DNA of 17,214 bases from Treponema sp. UBA4307 (GTDB taxonomy: Bacteria > Spirochaetota > Spirochaetia > Treponematales > Treponemataceae), in NCBI GenBank assembly GCA_002394685.1, contig DGUP01000005.1, forward strand, positions 1-17,214, in the 5' to 3' direction. The notes under the pieces were generated by a model. The model was not told where the DNA came from. It searched no databases and worked only from the letters and a program-made list of their open reading frames with translations. The position numbers and the translations under genes are program-made. Shown one piece after another: positions 14,601 through 17,214 of the stretch; the stretch's first letter is position 1, and each line of letters begins with the position of its first letter.

Positions 14601-15888
14601 AAAAAAGAGCGGAAGATTCGTAATAACCAGAAAACTTTGGTTTTCTTTTGTAATATTTGCAGTAATCATTTTTTCAACTCTCTGGCTTATGCAAACAGTT
14701 TTCCTCCAGAGATTGTATAATTATCTTCAGAAAAGATCTGTAAAAAATGCTGCACAAAAAATTTGTAAGTCCAGCAATGTTGAGCAAACCCTTATGGAAG
14801 AAGTTGTAAAAGCCCATCTTCTGGCCATTGTGTATGACGAAAATCTTGAAATAATTTACGTTACTGATGAACACAGTTCTCCTTATGACAAGGAAAAAAA
14901 TTTGTTCGGTGCAGAAAAGGGTAGTGATAATTCACTTGTAGATAAACTTTTATTCTATCAGTTTAAGATTCATTTTAGTGAACATTACAAAGATTTTGCA
15001 GCTCTGTTCCAGGCATCTGGAGAATCTTCTGCTGAAGTGGTAACAAAGGTAAACGAATTTATCTACGCCTCTTATCTTAATGATGAAAGTCAGATTCTCG
15101 TACTTGCTGAAAATCTTGGAGCTGTTGGAGGAACAGTTTATATACTCAGATTTCAGTTGATAATTGTAAGTATTCTTTCTCTGCTCCTTGCATTTATTTT
15201 TGCAGTAATTATGAGCGGAAGAATTTCTGATGAAAAAATTCAGAAAGCAAGAATTGAATTGCTGGCAAATGTTACCCATGACCTGCGCACTCCTCTTACG
15301 CTTATCAGAGGATATGCTGAAAGCTTAAAGGATTTTACCTGGAGCGATGAAGAAAAACGAAATCACGATGCTGATATAATCATTCGGGAAACCGACCGTC
15401 TGGGAAATCTTGTAAATGATATTCTTGACTACTCTGCCGTAAGGGAATCAAAAAATCCTCCTAAGATAGAATTTAATTTAAGCAGTATGGCTCACGATAT
15501 CATAAACCAGTTCGGAACAGAAAGGATGAATATTCAAATTGAAGATGAATGTATGATTACCGGAGACCGTAAGCAGCTGGAAAGAGTTCTTTATAATTTC
15601 CTTGATAATGCTCTGAGACATTCTCCTGCAGGTGAGAAAATTTCTGTGGAAATAAAGAAACTTACTCATGGAGTATATCTTGGAGTTCAGAATTACGGCA
15701 CTCCTATTCCTCCTGAAAATATTGAACTTATCTGGGACAGATATTTTACCGCCCGTCAGCAGCGTTTGACTGGTCAAAAGTCGGGGCTGGGGCTTGCAAT
15801 TACAAAGGGAATTCTGGAAAATCATGGTGCCAAATATGGCGTTAAAAGTAACGAAAAAGATGGAACTACCTTCTGGGTAATTTTCTGA
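14584..15888 (+). CDS. Sensor histidine kinase without a HAMP domain
   Basis: This 434-residue membrane kinase is partner to the preceding regulator. Membrane helices lie at about 18-40 and 188-212 and enclose an extracytoplasmic sensor of about 147 residues that I do not recognise. Only about 20 residues separate the second helix from the H-box, so the usual HAMP linker is absent. The phospho-acceptor is His232 (NVTHDLRTP). The N-box has Asn338 and Asn342 (YNFLDNALRHS). The G1 box reads NYGTPIP (370-376), with Asn where many kinases have Asp, a variant also known in active kinases. The G2 box is SGLGLAI at 400. The start is TTG at 14584, inside the end of the regulator gene, so expression depends on translational coupling. 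The M18 peptidase gene follows after 17 bases. Confidence 0.9.
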   Translation: MKSKNRKKSGRFVITRKLWFSFVIFAVIIFSTLWLMQTVFLQRLYNYLQKRSVKNAAQKICKSSNVEQTLMEEVVKAHLLAIVYDENLEIIYVTDEHSSPYDKEKNLFGAEKGSDNSLVDKLLFYQFKIHFSEHYKDFAALFQASGESSAEVVTKVNEFIYASYLNDESQILVLAENLGAVGGTVYILRFQLIIVSILSLLLAFIFAVIMSGRISDEKIQKARIELLANVTHDLRTPLTLIRGYAESLKDFTWSDEEKRNHDADIIIRETDRLGNLVNDILDYSAVRESKNPPKIEFNLSSMAHDIINQFGTERMNIQIEDECMITGDRKQLERVLYNFLDNALRHSPAGEKISVEIKKLTHGVYLGVQNYGTPIPPENIELIWDRYFTARQQRLTGQKSGLGLAITKGILENHGAKYGVKSNEKDGTTFWVIF

Positions 15889-15905
15889 TACGTAAAGAGG
15901 TTAAA

Positions 15906-17198
15906 ATGAATTCTGCAAATGCTTTACTGGATTTTATAAAAAATAGTCCGAGTTGTTTTCACGCTGTTAAAAATATTCAGGAAAAACTTCTTGCTCAAGG
16001 TTTCGAAGAACTTGATGAAAGAAAAAAGTGGAATCTGCAGGAAGGAAAAAATTATTTTGTTACAAGAAATAATTCTTCAATAATTTCCTTTAAGCTCCCT
16101 GCTTTTGATTACCGGGGATTTTTAATTACTGCTTCTCACAGCGATTCTCCTTCGTTTAAGATTAAAGAAAATCCGGAGATAAAAAGTGAAGGCCTGACAA
16201 CTCTTAATGTTGAACGTTACGGCGGAATGCTTATTGCTCCATGGTTTGACCGGGCTTTAAGTATTGCCGGAAGAATCCTTGTAAAGAATTCAGATGAAAA
16301 AAACAAAATCTCCCTGAAAGAGGTTCTTGTTAATTTTGATAAAGACCTGGTAACAATTCCAAACCTTGCAATTCATATGAACCGGGAAGCAAATGAAGGT
16401 CACCACTTTGACATACAGAATGAACTGCGTCCGGTAATTTCTGCTGATAAAAATTTCCGCTTTAAGAAAATGCTTGCAGACCAGGCCGGAGTAAAGGAAG
16501 ATGATATCGTCAGTTATGATCTTTTCCTTTATAACAGGGATCAGGGAAAAATCTGGGGACAGGACGGAGAATTTATTATCAGTCCAAAACTTGATGACCT
16601 TGAATGTGCTTATACCTGTCTTGAAGGATTTTTGTCTGCGGCTCCTTTAAAAGATATGGTGCAGCTTTTTGTTGTATTTGATAATGAAGAAGTTGGAAGC
16701 GAGAGCAGACAGGGGGCAGGTTCAACATTCCTTCAGGACACTCTCAGAAGAATTAATGAATGCTGCGGTAGAAATGAAGAACTTTATCAAACTGCGGTTG
16801 CAAATTCATTTCTTGTTAGTGCTGACAATGCTCACGCCCTTCACCCTAATTATGTTTCTGCAGCAGATCCTGTAAATCGTCCTCAGGTGAACGGCGGACC
16901 TGTAATTAAATTCAATGCAGCTCAGAAATACACTTCTGATGCAGTAAGTGCTTCTGTTTTTAAACAGGTTTGTGAAAAAGCAAAAGTTCCTTATCAGATT
17001 TTTACAAACAATTCAAATTGTGCCGGCGGTTCAACTTTAGGAAATATTTCCAACGGTCAGGTTTCAATTCTTTCAGTGGATATTGGTATTGCTCAATGGG
17101 CAATGCATTCTCCAAATGAAAGTGCCGGTTCAAAAGATGTGGACTATATGATTAAGGCAATAAAGGAATTTTATTCCAGCGAGCTTGAACTTAATTAG
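15906..17198 (+). CDS. apeB: M18-family aminopeptidase
   Basis: This 430-residue zinc aminopeptidase of family M18 trims N-terminal residues, often acidic ones, from peptides in the cytoplasm. The family's metal site is visible in order: His78 (ASHSDSPS, with Asp80), Asp230 (SPKLDDLECAY), Glu261/Glu262 (VFDNEEVGS), Asp307 (SADNAHALHPN) and His401 (WAMHSPNES). The length is normal for bacterial members and no signal peptide is present. The ATG at 15906 has AAGAGG about six bases upstream and lies 17 bases after the kinase stop, so it is probably co-transcribed with the two-component genes. No functional link to the kinase is evident. The TAG stop forms the first three bases of the right terminal repeat. 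Confidence 0.9.
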   Translation: MNSANALLDFIKNSPSCFHAVKNIQEKLLAQGFEELDERKKWNLQEGKNYFVTRNNSSIISFKLPAFDYRGFLITASHSDSPSFKIKENPEIKSEGLTTLNVERYGGMLIAPWFDRALSIAGRILVKNSDEKNKISLKEVLVNFDKDLVTIPNLAIHMNREANEGHHFDIQNELRPVISADKNFRFKKMLADQAGVKEDDIVSYDLFLYNRDQGKIWGQDGEFIISPKLDDLECAYTCLEGFLSAAPLKDMVQLFVVFDNEEVGSESRQGAGSTFLQDTLRRINECCGRNEELYQTAVANSFLVSADNAHALHPNYVSAADPVNRPQVNGGPVIKFNAAQKYTSDAVSASVFKQVCEKAKVPYQIFTNNSNCAGGSTLGNISNGQVSILSVDIGIAQWAMHSPNESAGSKDVDYMIKAIKEFYSSELELN

Positions 17199-17214
17199 CC
17201 CGAATGTCGAGTTT
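17196..17214. repeat. Right terminal copy of the inverted repeat
   Basis: These 19 bases are the exact reverse complement of 7-25. They start within the TAG stop codon of the aminopeptidase gene and run to the last base of the window. If the missing part mirrors this arm, the element is a hairpin right at the end of the gene and could act as its terminator. See the left copy for the palindrome argument. Confidence 0.75.

Noticed and set aside
15478..15825. A 115-codon open frame on the minus strand inside the kinase gene
   Set aside because: It is antisense to the ATPase domain coding region and lacks a ribosome site or any domain.
1..17214. A linear replicon with hairpin telomeres, as in Borrelia, suggested by the inverted ends
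   Set aside because: The gene content is chromosomal in type, no telomere resolvase or replication gene is present, and a dispersed palindrome at assembly breaks explains the ends more simply.
1..17214. A circular plasmid closed through the terminal palindrome
   Set aside because: Joining the ends would restore a hairpin, but the only real overlap is a few Ts, and no replication or partition gene is present.

Overview
The window is AT-rich DNA packed with complete genes on both strands. It reads like a chromosomal segment of a host-associated spirochaete, most likely Treponema of the gut or rumen type. This placement rests on the mix of gene families: a methyl-accepting chemotaxis protein, a PAS/GGDEF protein, a two-component system, a cytoplasmic family GH120 xylosidase and a Gram-positive-style PadR cassette. 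No rRNA or other taxonomic marker is present, so it is tentative. I see no tRNA, rRNA, CRISPR array, transposase, integrase or replication gene.

Layout. Positions 1-1363 hold half of a palindrome-like repeat and a PlsC-type acyltransferase carrying a zinc ribbon. Positions 1364-3865 hold a chemotaxis receptor, a short relic of a GyrI-like gene and a strong terminator. A GH120 beta-xylosidase lies on the minus strand (3866-5854). The 325-base divergent region 5855-6179 holds a candidate operator, a candidate small RNA or attenuator, and an unusual promoter with four TTCC repeats spaced exactly 11 bp apart. A Sel1-repeat protein (6180-7019) is followed by a minus-strand operon, padR - DUF1700-like - DUF4097-like (8695 down to 7083). 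A PAS/GGDEF protein (8948-11305) follows. Next is a second copy of the phased TTCC promoter, which drives a small exported protein with an internal duplication (11499-11867). An LtaS/OpgB-type phosphoglycerol transferase lies on the minus strand (12004-13806). The window closes with a plus-strand run of OmpR-type regulator, HAMP-less histidine kinase and M18 aminopeptidase (13920-17198), ending in the inverted copy of the repeat found at the left end.

How the genes relate. Much of the window is sensing and signalling: chemotaxis receptor, GGDEF protein, two-component pair and PadR. The rest covers envelope and lipid chemistry (acyltransferase, LtaS-like enzyme, DUF1700/DUF4097 pair, small exported protein) and breakdown of oligosaccharides and peptides (GH120, M18). 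The most striking feature is the pair of promoters at 6042-6096 (minus) and 11377-11431 (plus). They match at 43 of 55 positions in a hand alignment. Both carry four phased TTCC units, a -10 exactly 16 bp after the start of the fourth unit, and no -35. This is the architecture of promoters activated by PhoB/OmpR-family regulators. One copy faces a candidate 86-nt RNA with its own terminator upstream of the xylosidase; the other faces the small exported protein. An OmpR-type regulator is encoded in the window, but its link to these sites is only a hypothesis.
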